Source: Aminiphilus circumscriptus DSM 16581
GTDB taxonomy: Bacteria; Synergistota; Synergistia; Synergistales; Aminiphilaceae
Length of the DNA stretch: 64,000 nt
Assembly: GCF_000526375.1 (NCBI RefSeq)
Contig: NZ_JAFY01000005.1
Coordinates: 62,001-126,000 of the forward strand
Reading direction: 5' to 3'
A program made the translations under genes and the position numbers. This document shows, piece after piece, positions 20,157-28,962 of the stretch. Each line of letters begins with the position of its first letter. Within the stretch, counting starts at the first letter, position 1. The notes under the pieces were generated by a model that made no database searches, was not told the origin of the DNA, and was given only the letters and a program-made list of their open reading frames with translations.

Positions 20157-21236
20157 TCAGTGGCGGGTCTCGCTCTTCCGCACTCGTTCCAGGATTTCGG
20201 CGGTAGAAGCGTCACGCAGATACGCCCAGGTCACATCGGGAACAAGGCGTCGCACGAGATCCCAATTTTCCTCGCGAAGCCCCTGCCGCACCGTGGAAGC
20301 CGAGATCGCCGCACCTCCTTCTTCGAGAGGAAGTCGCGGAAGTTCCACCACCTCGACACCAAGGGGGGGAAGAACCTCGCGCATGGCCTCGTTGTAGGTC
20401 CGCGTGATCGGGCAATAGGGTTCCGTCCCGACAAAACGGGTGTGAATGCCCAGCTCGCGACAGAAAAGTCTCGCGAAAAGCGTCACATCGAGTCGAGCCT
20501 GGATTCTTGCCTTCGCGAGATCATCGCGATCCTTGAGGAAATAGGAGGGAAATGTTGCGGGGGAGACTGCATAGTCACCACTCCGAAGAACCGTTACATT
20601 GCCGAGATGCGCCGTCCCCTCCTGGACAAGCCGCAGCCGGTCCTTAAAAGGGAAAACGGAAAGATCGGCTTCCACCACCACGACATAGAGATGCTCGCAC
20701 GAAGCACTCGCCTGCTCCACAAGCCATAGGTGCCCTCTCGTGAAGGGGTTGCAGTTGACCACGATTCCTCCGATCCGGGCACCCGGTGGAGGAGAAGGGA
20801 AACATGCCTCCCGAACCTCCCGAAGATATCGCTTGTACGCCTCAACTCCCGGTTCTCCCATTTCAAGAAGCATCACGTGAGGATCGTAGCGTGCAAGTTC
20901 CACGAAGCCCAGAGCGAGAAATCGGTCTCCCGCCTCGGGTTTGGTGAAAACGAACAGGGATGTCCGCCCCAGGGAACGCGCCTCCCCCACCAGAAGAGAG
21001 ACCACTTTCGAGGAAAGCCCCGCCTCTTTCCAGGCAGGATCCACCGCCACCATCTTGATGACCTTTCCCTCAAGGCTTCCCGTGGCGACGATCCTTCCTT
21101 CCGCATCTTCGAGAAAGACCGTTACCTCCGGATTCCCTTCGTAGAAAAGCCCATGGGCGGCGAGAAAGGATTCGAGCCGTCGCCGTTCTCCCGGAGAGAG
21201 ACGGGAGCGAATCCGCACGTCGAAGGAATCGAACAA
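20157..21236 (-). CDS. citC: [Citrate (pro-3S)-lyase] ligase CitC
   Basis: 359 residues. An N-terminal GNAT-like domain (about 1-125) precedes a nucleotidyltransferase domain with NCNPFTRGHLWLVEQA (HxGH-type) and ISASTVRQGL near the C-terminus. CitC uses ATP and acetate to acetylate the prosthetic group of citrate lyase. I chose the TTG at 21236, with AAAAGGAG 10 nt upstream. The in-frame GTG at 21245 is too close to that site, and longer readings run into the inserted 100-bp repeat. The gene follows the acyl-AMP ligase gene with only the repeat between them. Confidence 0.85.
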   Translation of the reverse strand: MFDSFDVRIRSRLSPGERRRLESFLAAHGLFYEGNPEVTVFLEDAEGRIVATGSLEGKVIKMVAVDPAWKEAGLSSKVVSLLVGEARSLGRTSLFVFTKPEAGDRFLALGFVELARYDPHVMLLEMGEPGVEAYKRYLREVREACFPSPPPGARIGGIVVNCNPFTRGHLWLVEQASASCEHLYVVVVEADLSVFPFKDRLRLVQEGTAHLGNVTVLRSGDYAVSPATFPSYFLKDRDDLAKARIQARLDVTLFARLFCRELGIHTRFVGTEPYCPITRTYNEAMREVLPPLGVEVVELPRLPLEEGGAAISASTVRQGLREENWDLVRRLVPDVTWAYLRDASTAEILERVRKSETRH

Positions 21237-21255
21237 CCGACTCACACTCCTTTTG

Positions 21256-21355
21256 GGAATCTCTGAATAAGGCTGCGCCAGCCCCGCAGGGCGCCTCGCA
21301 GAGCCTGATGCAACCCGAGTCAAGGGAAAGCGAAAGGCCTTTATTCAGAGCTTCC
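21256..21355. mobile_element. MITE-like 100-bp element, copy 1
   Basis: The ends are GGAATCTCTGAATAA and the inverse of GGAAGCTCTGAATAA, giving imperfect 15-bp terminal inverted repeats. It matches copy 2 (35690-35789) in about 96 of 100 positions and has no coding capacity. It lies exactly between the stop codon of the acyl-AMP ligase gene and the ribosome binding site of citC. The GGAA ends and the CTAA duplication at copy 2 resemble IS5-type transposition. No clear target duplication is seen here. Confidence 0.85.
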
Positions 21356-22837
21356 CTACCAATAACGAAGCTCGCGCTTCAGGATTTTTCCGATCCCGGA
21401 CCGGGGCAATTCGTCCACGATGTCGATCTTTCTCGGAACCTTGTAATGCGCGAGATGCTCCTTGCAGTAGGCAATCAACTCCCGCGCTTCGACGGAAACT
21501 CCCTGGGAGGGAATGACGTACGCCTTCACGACTTCTCCGCTTACAGAGTGCGGAACACCCACGACAGCACACTCCCGAACGCCGGGATGTTCCAGAAGAA
21601 CGCTTTCCACATCCTGAGGGTAGACATTGAATCCACCGACAATGATCGCGTCGCTCGCCCTGTCGAGAATGGAGAGATATCCCGCCTCATCCATGAAAAC
21701 CACATCTCCCGTGTTGAACCACCCCTGGTCGAACCGGGCGGCCGAGAGTTGGGGAGCAAGAAAATACCCCTCCGTCACCGAAGGACCCTTGAGCCACAAA
21801 ATCCCTTCTCCGCCTTGAGGAAGAACATTCCCCGCCTCGTCTCGAATCTGAACGGAATATCCGGAAAGGCAGGTTCCCACAGTACCCAATTTCCGTTCTT
21901 CCATGGAACGGTTCACGCTCACCACAGGCGACGTCTCGGTAAGACCGTATCCCTCCAGAGCCCCGACACCGAGCAGTTCCTGGCAGCGTCGATCGAGTTT
22001 CGTGGGAAAACGGTCACCCCCGGACACAAGCAGCCGGATCTGCCGCAGGGGCTCACCTCGTCTTCCGACGGCAGCCAGCAGAAGAGCGATGAGGGTGGGA
22101 ACCCCGACCAGGATGGACGCATCAGCCCGGAGAATTGCGTCGAGAGTTCCCTCGGCGGGCATAAAGGAAGGCATCAGCACCTGAGAGAGCCCCATGACCA
22201 GGGGAAGAACACCGCACACGGTGAATCCGAGGGCGTGAAAGTTAGGGAGAACGTTCGTCATGATTTCTCCCTCCCTGAGATCTTGCACATGCGCCATGGA
22301 GGCAGTGACGTTGTCGAGGATGTTCGCATGGGACACGGGAACGGCTTTGGGAACCCCCGTCGTTCCAGAGGTGAAGAAGATGACCGCCGTGGCATTCCCC
22401 ATGTCCGCTCCTTCACGACGAGGCATCTCCGAAAGAGGGCCCTCCAGAGGCATGGTCGCCGCGGGAATGCCCGCATTGACGAGCCTCTCGGCCAAAGATT
22501 CCATCCCCTGGGGAAGGACGGTGGAGAAAACGTCGGAAAAACGCAATGCCTTCTGGATGGCAGAAAATCCCGCCTGAATATTCAGGGGGATCACAGCTCC
22601 CCCAAGTCGCCATGTCGCAAGGGAAAGCGCCAGGAAAAGAGGGGAGTTCGGCAGGAGAAGCCCCAGGCGCTGTCCGGGCGAAAAACCGTTCCTCTCCAGT
22701 TGCACTGTGCACTGATCGGCCAAGCCGAGGAACGCCCCCCTGGACCACCATTCTCCCCTCCACCAAAGAGCTTTTTCGCCCAATTCCTCCCGACACCGTC
22801 GCATAACGTGCTCTTCGAGACGCCCAAGTGCACCCAC
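21356..22837 (-). CDS. Acyl-CoA synthetase / AMP-dependent ligase
   Basis: 493 residues of the ANL superfamily. Motifs in order: FFTSGTTGVPKAVPVSH (AMP-binding P-loop, near 155), EGYGLTETSP (near 297), WFNTGDVV (near 375), and the C-terminal lysine in GKILKREL. It activates a carboxylic acid as acyl-AMP, then probably transfers it to CoA; the acid is unknown. The GTG at 22837 is preferred: GGAGG lies 9 nt upstream, whereas the ATG three codons earlier abuts that site. Its TAG stop touches the 100-bp repeat. It follows the M20 amidohydrolase gene by 89 bp and is probably in one operon with it and citC. Confidence 0.88.
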   Translation of the reverse strand: MGALGRLEEHVMRRCREELGEKALWWRGEWWSRGAFLGLADQCTVQLERNGFSPGQRLGLLLPNSPLFLALSLATWRLGGAVIPLNIQAGFSAIQKALRFSDVFSTVLPQGMESLAERLVNAGIPAATMPLEGPLSEMPRREGADMGNATAVIFFTSGTTGVPKAVPVSHANILDNVTASMAHVQDLREGEIMTNVLPNFHALGFTVCGVLPLVMGLSQVLMPSFMPAEGTLDAILRADASILVGVPTLIALLLAAVGRRGEPLRQIRLLVSGGDRFPTKLDRRCQELLGVGALEGYGLTETSPVVSVNRSMEERKLGTVGTCLSGYSVQIRDEAGNVLPQGGEGILWLKGPSVTEGYFLAPQLSAARFDQGWFNTGDVVFMDEAGYLSILDRASDAIIVGGFNVYPQDVESVLLEHPGVRECAVVGVPHSVSGEVVKAYVIPSQGVSVEARELIAYCKEHLAHYKVPRKIDIVDELPRSGIGKILKRELRYW

Positions 22838-22926
22838 TCTTCGCATCCTCCAGTCGATTTCAACTCCGTATCCCGACGATCCGCCCCTCTCACGCTCTCC
22901 GAAGGACGCGGAGGGGGAATCGCCGT

Positions 22927-24120
22927 TCACAACGTAAGAGCCAGAAAGGCCTGCCAGGCAGAGGCAAGATGGAGCAACTCCTCGGGAACGTCGTATTTCG
23001 GATGATGCAGACCATATTCCGCACCAGTCCCGAGAAGCATGAAATTCGAGGGACACTCGAGGGAGTAGAAAGAGAAATCCTCTCCGGCCAGAAGCGGACG
23101 ATCCAGCACATGCGTCTCCTCCACACCGAAGAAATGCCGCGACAGTTCCAGAACCTGGCTTGTCAGCTCCACATCGTTCGACACGGGAGGATAGTTCCGC
23201 ACGTATTCCACCCCGGCCGTACTGAGAAAGGCCCTGCAGACGTCGACGATCGCGCCTTCGAGCCGTTTCTGCATGCGATCCCGCAGGGCGGGGTCGAACG
23301 TGCGAAGCGTTCCCCACAGATGGGCCCTCTCGGGGATAACGTTGTAGGCATCGCCCGCTTCGATTTGCCCCACCGAGATCACCACACTGTCGAGAGGATC
23401 GACCTCTCGGCTCGTGAGGTGCTGCAACGCAAGAAGAACGTGGGCAGCAACCGCGATCGGGTCCACCCCCATATGGGGCGACGCCGCATGACATGCGGCA
23501 CCCTGGATTTCCACGTGGAAACGATCCGAAAGCGCCGTGATGGGACCTGGGCGGGTGAAAAGCGTTCCATAGGGCAGCTTGGGCCAGAAATGCAACCCGA
23601 GCACCCGTTCGATGCCGAATTTGCCAATGATTCCCGCCTCGGTGAGAGCCCGGGCACCGCCCTTCCCCTCTTCCGCAGGCTGAAAGACGAACACCACAGG
23701 GTGCCGCAGCAGGTCCACCCGGGACGCAAGCAGCTCCGCCGCACCCAAGAGAGACGCCATATGTGCATCGTGGCCACAGGCGTGCATGATTCCGGGAATA
23801 CACGAAGAAAACGAAAGGCCCGTTTCTTCCTCGAGCGCCAAGGCATCCATATCCGCCCGAAGCATTGTGGCTCCTCCCGGCAGGTTTTCCCCCAGAACGC
23901 CCACCACCGCCGTGGGAACACCGAACCCCTGAATCACCCGAATACCCTCTATGGAAGAAAGAACCTGAACGACCCTGGAAGCGGTGACGTTCTCCTCGTA
24001 GGCCAGTTCGGGAAATTGATGAAATTCTCTTCTCCATGCGATGATATCCTCGCCGAAGGACTCGGCCTCGGCGAGAAGATGGGGTCCCCAGGTCAACCAG
24101 TCTTCTCTTTGGTCCTTCAT
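22927..24120 (-). CDS. M20-family amidohydrolase (hippurate hydrolase / N-acyl-amino-acid deacylase type)
   Basis: 397 residues. Metal ligands and catalytic residues are visible in RADMDAL, MHACGHDAHM, FQPAEEGKGGA and the C-terminal LAGEDFSFY. This is the M20D amidohydrolase layout, with a dimerisation domain inserted around residues 190-300. Members release free amino acids from N-acyl or aryl conjugates. Paired with the downstream acyl-AMP ligase it could deacylate a conjugate and reactivate the released acid, which is inference. The ATG has AAGGAG 8 nt upstream. Confidence 0.9.
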   Translation of the reverse strand: MKDQREDWLTWGPHLLAEAESFGEDIIAWRREFHQFPELAYEENVTASRVVQVLSSIEGIRVIQGFGVPTAVVGVLGENLPGGATMLRADMDALALEEETGLSFSSCIPGIMHACGHDAHMASLLGAAELLASRVDLLRHPVVFVFQPAEEGKGGARALTEAGIIGKFGIERVLGLHFWPKLPYGTLFTRPGPITALSDRFHVEIQGAACHAASPHMGVDPIAVAAHVLLALQHLTSREVDPLDSVVISVGQIEAGDAYNVIPERAHLWGTLRTFDPALRDRMQKRLEGAIVDVCRAFLSTAGVEYVRNYPPVSNDVELTSQVLELSRHFFGVEETHVLDRPLLAGEDFSFYSLECPSNFMLLGTGAEYGLHHPKYDVPEELLHLASAWQAFLALTL

Positions 24121-24169
24121 GGCAGATCTCCTTCCAGCACTCTCGTTTCTCCGATTCGAAACGGGCACA

Positions 24170-25564
24170 CTACATTCCGGCAAGCCAGCGCCGGATCTCG
24201 TGAATGCAGTTCCAGGGTTCGATGCGAAGCTGCGTGATGATTCCCCGTTTCAGGCTCCAGGAATCGGTCAGCAGCTCCTTTCGGTCCTTCACATCGAGCA
24301 CCGACCATTCCCCCGAGTGTTCCCGCTCCCCGGAGATGACCAGGTTCGGAGACCAGTACCCGCGCACCCGCTCTCCGCTTCGCAGCAGGGGACCGTTTCT
24401 GACGCACTGCGCCTCGACCCGGCAGAGAGGCTTCTCTTCTTTTCCCGACCGGTTCCCCCCGTTTCCGGAATAGCGAGCCTGTACCGGGAAAATGCCGAGC
24501 CCCGTCCATTCGCTTCCATCTCTTTCAAAAATTCGTTCCCCTGCAAGAGCGGCACAGTTGCCTTCCATGAGGAATGCCTTGTTTCCAAAGACAAACTGCC
24601 CCACGGCCCGCTTCAGGTTCGCATTGTTCAAAACCGCTCCACGGATGTACTGTTCGGCACCGTGAGGCACATACAAGACGTCCGCCTCGGAGGGAATCGT
24701 CTCGTCCGGGCGCACTTCCACAATCCAGGCTCCAAGTCGATGGAGCAGCCGTTCCAGGTTGTCCCCTCCCAATCCGAGAGCGGGATGGCGCAACACGACG
24801 ACGTTCAGCGCCGCCGGAAACGGCTCCACCTCGAAGGAGAGGGGTGTCCATTCCGGTGCGAGTTTGCTCATCGCCGCCACGAGAGACCAGAAGATTTCAT
24901 CCTCCATGGCACACAACTGCGCCACCGCACTGCGAAGGGAGAAAAAACGGGGAGAGGTGACTTCCTGCGTGAAAAGGACTTCCTTGAGGGGCAGCTCCCG
25001 ACCGAGCGAGGCGGGGAAATATCCTGCGGCAATCCACGGGAGACGACGCCCCAGTTCGATCTCCAGAAGCTGATATTCCTTCGGGTTGAGCACCGCATTG
25101 AAACAGATAGCCATTTTGGGAATACGATCGAATTCCTGCAGTTGCCCGAAAAGGTTCTCCGCGGTTCTTGCAGCGAGGGCCGCTGCGGAATCCGCGTTGA
25201 GAACGGGCAAGAGAGGTGCATCCAAACATTGAGCAACCCGAAGCGTCCAGCGGTCGAGAAGGAGTTTGTCCTCACGCTCCCGCTCCGTCGCGAGAGGACC
25301 GACGATGAGATTCAACGCACTCGGATCGGCGGCGGATTCGAAGAGAAGTTGCAAGGGTTTTTCGCCACCCGCGAGAAAAGGTTCCAGGAGCGTCACTTCC
25401 TGCCGGCAGGCCCATCTGAGGAGACACAACGTGACCTCGTCCAACCCGGTGGCGAACAGGCGAAGAGGATATCCTCTTTCCCGGAGTGCCGCCGCGAAAA
25501 GGACCGAGACGGGAACCATACCAGAACGTCGCTCGTCGGCAAGTACCAAACGTGGAATATGCAA
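24170..25564 (-). CDS. Degenerate CobB/CbiA-like protein (cobyrinate diamide synthase fold)
   Basis: 464 residues. The overall arrangement resembles CbiA/CobB: an N-terminal P-loop-type half containing AICFNAVLNPKEYQLLEIELGRRLPW, and a C-terminal class I amidotransferase-like half with EADVLYVPHGAEQY and LMEGNCAALAGE...GLGIFPVQARY. The N-terminal Walker A reads ADERRSGMVPVSV with no GKT. The family HEFH-type motif reads YWSP, so the catalytic His is missing. An amidating function is therefore unlikely. The start is TTG with AGGAG 8 nt upstream. It heads the run with the amidohydrolase, ligase and citC. No other cobalamin genes are near. Confidence 0.6.
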   Translation of the reverse strand: MHIPRLVLADERRSGMVPVSVLFAAALRERGYPLRLFATGLDEVTLCLLRWACRQEVTLLEPFLAGGEKPLQLLFESAADPSALNLIVGPLATEREREDKLLLDRWTLRVAQCLDAPLLPVLNADSAAALAARTAENLFGQLQEFDRIPKMAICFNAVLNPKEYQLLEIELGRRLPWIAAGYFPASLGRELPLKEVLFTQEVTSPRFFSLRSAVAQLCAMEDEIFWSLVAAMSKLAPEWTPLSFEVEPFPAALNVVVLRHPALGLGGDNLERLLHRLGAWIVEVRPDETIPSEADVLYVPHGAEQYIRGAVLNNANLKRAVGQFVFGNKAFLMEGNCAALAGERIFERDGSEWTGLGIFPVQARYSGNGGNRSGKEEKPLCRVEAQCVRNGPLLRSGERVRGYWSPNLVISGEREHSGEWSVLDVKDRKELLTDSWSLKRGIITQLRIEPWNCIHEIRRWLAGM

Positions 25565-25577
25565 ACCCCTTGCTCCT

Positions 25578-25607
25578 TTGTCCCGAGAATGTTCTATAGT
25601 GTATCAT
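25578..25607 (+). promoter_or_regulatory. Possible promoter of asnS
   Basis: TTGTCC (25578-25583), 18 bp, TATCAT (25602-25607) in the 111-bp gap between two divergent genes. The match is moderate and overlaps the leader of the divergent CobB/CbiA-like gene. Confidence 0.4.
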
Positions 25608-25675
25608 AGATTACAGTGCTCCAAGCGATATGGTGCCCTTTCCGCGAGGAAAGCACCCGAGGAGGTTGAGAACAC

Positions 25676-26980
25676 ATGCCCGTATCCTGCGTACAGATTC
25701 AAGCGTTGCCGCAACACATCGACGAAGAGGTCGTCGTCCGCGGATGGATGTACAACAAACGAAGCTCCGGCAAGATTCACTTTCTTCAGCTTCGGGACGG
25801 ATCGGGGTTTGTTCAGGCCGTCATGGTGAAGAACGAGGTGGCGGAAGAGGAGTTCGAAAACGCCAAGAACCTCTGGTTTGAAGCATGCCTCGAAGTGACG
25901 GGAAAAGTCCGCGCCGATCAGCGCGCTCCTTCAGGCGTGGAACTCTCCGTGACGGCTCTCAAGGTTCTCCACAACCCAACGGAGGAATACCCCATCGGCA
26001 AAAAAGAACACGGCATCGATTTTCTTCTCGACCTCAGGCATCTGTGGCTTCGAAGTCAACGGCAGCACGCCATCATGAAGATCCGGGAACAGGTGATCTG
26101 GACAACCCGGGAATACCTGCGAAACAACGGATTCCTCCTCGTGGACAGTCCGATCATCACCGGTTCCATCGGCGAAGGAGCCTCGGGGCTCTTCGACCTC
26201 GACTATTTCGACATGGGGAAAGCCTATCTCGCCCAGACAGGACAACTCTACGCCGAAGCCGCCGCCGCTGCATACGGCAAAGTGTACACTTTCGGGCCCA
26301 CCTTTCGGGCGGAGAAATCGAAGACACGGCGCCATCTCACCGAGTTCTGGATGGTGGAACCAGAAGTCGCCTTCTACGACCACGAGGACAACATGCATCT
26401 TCAGGAAAACCTCGTCTCCGCCATCGTGGAGCAGGTTCTCCTCCATTGCGGCAAGGAACTCGCGTTGCTCGAACGGAATGTCGAACCGCTGAAAAAGGTC
26501 GTTCCTCCCTTCTACCGCATCACCTACGACGACGCGGTAAAAAAACTCCACAGCCTTGGCAGCGATATCCGATACGGCGAGGATTTCGGCAATGACGACG
26601 AAACGATTCTCACCCAACAGTACGACAAGCCCGTCTTCGTCGAATGCTACCCGAAGAAGGTGAAAGCCTTCTACATGAAGGAACATCCCACGAATCCAGA
26701 TCTTGTGCTCTGCGACGACCTCCTCGCGCCCGAAGGATACGGAGAAATCATCGGCGGTTCCCAGCGTGAGGACGATATGGAGCGACTCGTGGCGAGAATC
26801 CGCGAACAGGGGCTCCCGGAGGAATCCTACACGTGGTATCTTGATCTCAGACGCTACGGCACCTTCATCCACAGCGGATTCGGCATGGGAATCGAGCGGG
26901 TTGTGGCCTGGATCTGCGGCCTTCAGCACATCCGGGAAGCGATCCCCTGGCCCAGAACCATCTACCGGCTCAACCCCTGA
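25676..26980 (+). CDS. asnS: Asparaginyl-tRNA synthetase
   Basis: 434 residues, class II synthetase of the Asp/Asn/Lys subgroup. An N-terminal OB-fold anticodon domain (about 1-105, VVVRGWMYNKRSSGKIHFLQLRDGSG) precedes the catalytic domain with motif 2 (GPTFRAEKSKTRRHLTEFWMVE) and motif 3 (GFGMGIERVVAWI). It charges tRNA-Asn. Because gatCAB is also present (50553-53816), the amidotransferase is probably needed for Gln-tRNA, unless Asn-tRNA is made by both routes. GGAGG lies 10 nt before the ATG. Confidence 0.95.
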   Translation: MPVSCVQIQALPQHIDEEVVVRGWMYNKRSSGKIHFLQLRDGSGFVQAVMVKNEVAEEEFENAKNLWFEACLEVTGKVRADQRAPSGVELSVTALKVLHNPTEEYPIGKKEHGIDFLLDLRHLWLRSQRQHAIMKIREQVIWTTREYLRNNGFLLVDSPIITGSIGEGASGLFDLDYFDMGKAYLAQTGQLYAEAAAAAYGKVYTFGPTFRAEKSKTRRHLTEFWMVEPEVAFYDHEDNMHLQENLVSAIVEQVLLHCGKELALLERNVEPLKKVVPPFYRITYDDAVKKLHSLGSDIRYGEDFGNDDETILTQQYDKPVFVECYPKKVKAFYMKEHPTNPDLVLCDDLLAPEGYGEIIGGSQREDDMERLVARIREQGLPEESYTWYLDLRRYGTFIHSGFGMGIERVVAWICGLQHIREAIPWPRTIYRLNP

Positions 26981-27146
26981 TATTCCGGACAGTGCTTTCG
27001 ATCCGGTTCGTCGCAAAAACGCTTCTCCCCACGGTTTATTCCTCGCCAGTTACGGGGGAAAAATCAACCACGCGGCGCTCTTCGGCGAATTTCTCCGTCA
27101 CCTTCTCCGGAGAGCAGAGAAACGACAGGGACAAGGAGTGAGAACC

Positions 27147-27950
27147 ATGGCACAGTTCAGCACACTCAGCCTCTACGATGATCCGCGCCACAAGTATCTT
27201 CTGCTCGGATGGGAGGAACAGGAGGAAGAAGGAGTTGTCCAGACCAATCAGTACATGATCCTTCACGAGGACGAAGTGCTCCTCGTGGACCCGGGAGGCG
27301 CGCACGTCTTTCCCAGGGTTCTTGCGAACGTGGCGGAGAAGGTGAACATCTCTCACATCAGGAACATTTTCTACTCTCACCAGGATCCCGACGTCTCCTC
27401 GGGAATCACCCTGTGGCTTTCTCTGGCGGAAAACGCCAAGGTCCATATCTCCGGGCTCTGGGTGCGTTTTCTTCCCCATTTCGGCGTGTACGACCAGAAA
27501 CGCATCGCCGCCATTCCGGACCAAGGGGGCTCCTTTACCCTCCGCGACGGGACACGTCTGGAACTCATCCCCTCTCACTTCCTCCACTCCACGGGACAGT
27601 TCTCCCTGTACGACCCCGTTTCGAAGATCCTTTTTACCGGAGATATTGGAGCGGCCATTTTTCCACCGGGAAAGCGCTATCCCGTGGTGGAGGACTTCGA
27701 CGCGCACAGTAAACTCATGGAGGGATTCCACAAACGATACATGGCCTCCAATGCGGCATGCCGAAAATGGGTTGACATCGTTTCCTCCAGAGAGATTTCC
27801 GCCATCGCGCCCCAGCATGGGGCGGTCATGAAGGGCGATTCCGTTCGCCGCTTCTTCGACTGGTTCCGGGAACTCCGTTGCGGCGTCGATCTTCTCGATT
27901 CCCTCTACGGAGGCCATTCCCTTCGCCCCACGGGGCGCAGAGCGGGGTAA
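27147..27950 (+). CDS. ODP-type di-iron metallo-beta-lactamase-fold oxygen sensor protein
   Basis: 267 residues with a metallo-beta-lactamase fold like the N-terminal half of flavodiiron proteins, but no flavodoxin domain. Metal-ligand candidates are His/Asp in [11 protein letters not shown] (about 74-82), [10 protein letters not shown] (about 146), FTGDIGAA and the C-terminal PQHG. ODP (oxygen-binding di-iron protein) members act as O2/NO sensors in chemotaxis pathways. The next gene, 5 bp downstream, is a soluble chemoreceptor domain, which supports that reading. AAGGAG lies 9 nt before the ATG. The 26981-27146 gap shows nothing notable. Confidence 0.8.
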   Translation: MAQFSTLSLYDDPRHKYLLLGWEEQEEEGVVQTNQYMILHEDEVLLVDPGGAHVFPRVLANVAEKVNISHIRNIFYSHQDPDVSSGITLWLSLAENAKVHISGLWVRFLPHFGVYDQKRIAAIPDQGGSFTLRDGTRLELIPSHFLHSTGQFSLYDPVSKILFTGDIGAAIFPPGKRYPVVEDFDAHSKLMEGFHKRYMASNAACRKWVDIVSSREISAIAPQHGAVMKGDSVRRFFDWFRELRCGVDLLDSLYGGHSLRPTGRRAG

Positions 27951-27955
27951 TACTC

Positions 27956-28804
27956 ATGGCGATGACGGACGGACAGAACGAGGCCATCCGGGAACTTTCG
28001 TCCACCTATTTTGGCGCGACCCTCATGAATTCCTTCATGGCCCAGCTCGACGAGGTCCTCGTCCGGAGGGTCCTGGCGGTACAGAACGAGCTTTCAGACA
28101 TCTCGGAGAGATTCGCCGTCCTCAGCGAGGTGCTCGGAAAAACCGTGAATGAATTCGAGGCGAGCAGCCGGGAGGCACAGGACAATGTCCTGCGCATCAA
28201 GGACATGAACCAAACCCTGGAAGAAGAGTTGAGCAAGTCCGGAACGAATATCGACGGCATGAGCGCCGACGTGGCAAAGACCGTGGAGGCGACTTTCGGT
28301 ACGCTCAACAGTTTTCTCGAAGTGGAGAAGATGTCCCAGGAAATCAACAAGATCGCCAAACAGACCAACCTGCTGGCCCTGAATGCCTCCATCGAGGCTG
28401 CGCGCGCGGGCGAACACGGCAGGGGGTTCGCCGTGGTCGCCTCGGAAGTACAGAAACTTTCCTTTCAAACCAAGGAAGCTTCGGACAAAATCGGAGAAAA
28501 AGTCCTCGAGATCTCCGGTTCTGTGAAGGAAGCGATCGAAAATGTGCAGCGCGTGAACGACATGTTCGGCGTGATCCGGGACTCTCTCGGTTCGTTCATG
28601 GACTTCCTGAACACGAACAAGGAATTCATGGGGCACCTCACCACCATCATGCACGACGCAAGCGGAAAGGTACGAAGCGGCTCCGTGGAGATGGACAATT
28701 CCGTGGAAATCATGAAGGACGCCATCTCCAAGTTCGAATCCATGGCGACCATCATCACCTCCATCGTCCGTGCTCAGAAGAACCTCAAGGAGATCAAACT
28801 CTGA
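27956..28804 (+). CDS. Soluble methyl-accepting chemotaxis protein signalling domain
   Basis: 282 residues, all helical, with no membrane segment. The conserved MCP hairpin tip is present ([39 protein letters not shown], about 140-180), flanked by long coiled-coil arms. This is the part that contacts CheA and CheW. It lacks any sensor domain of its own and follows the ODP gene by 5 bp. The simplest reading is a cytoplasmic receptor whose input is the ODP protein. An intrinsic terminator follows at 28884-28909. Confidence 0.88.
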   Translation: MAMTDGQNEAIRELSSTYFGATLMNSFMAQLDEVLVRRVLAVQNELSDISERFAVLSEVLGKTVNEFEASSREAQDNVLRIKDMNQTLEEELSKSGTNIDGMSADVAKTVEATFGTLNSFLEVEKMSQEINKIAKQTNLLALNASIEAARAGEHGRGFAVVASEVQKLSFQTKEASDKIGEKVLEISGSVKEAIENVQRVNDMFGVIRDSLGSFMDFLNTNKEFMGHLTTIMHDASGKVRSGSVEMDNSVEIMKDAISKFESMATIITSIVRAQKNLKEIKL

Positions 28805-28883
28805 GAAGAAAAGCACCAGGCAACGTGGCGCCCGGCCTTTTCCACGTGGGCGCGTTCTCTGCCCCGGATTCGTTCCACAGCGG

Positions 28884-28909
28884 AAAGGGGGCGCGCATGC
28901 GCCCCCTTT
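28884..28909. terminator. Bidirectional intrinsic terminator
   Basis: An 11-bp stem, AAAGGGGGCGC paired with GCGCCCCCTTT around a GCAT loop, flanked by A3 and T3. It lies 79 bp after the MCP stop (plus) and 53 bp after the selenoprotein stop (minus), between convergent genes, and could serve both. Confidence 0.8.
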
Positions 28910-28962
28910 CTCGAAGGAATCGGTTGAATGGGAACGTCGAAGCGATACACTCCCTGCAGTTC

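Noticed and set aside
22847-24037. Upstream extension of the acyl-AMP ligase frame to 893 codons
   Set aside because: It overlaps the M20 amidohydrolase gene in another frame and shows no domain; the ligase begins at 22837 with a ribosome site.
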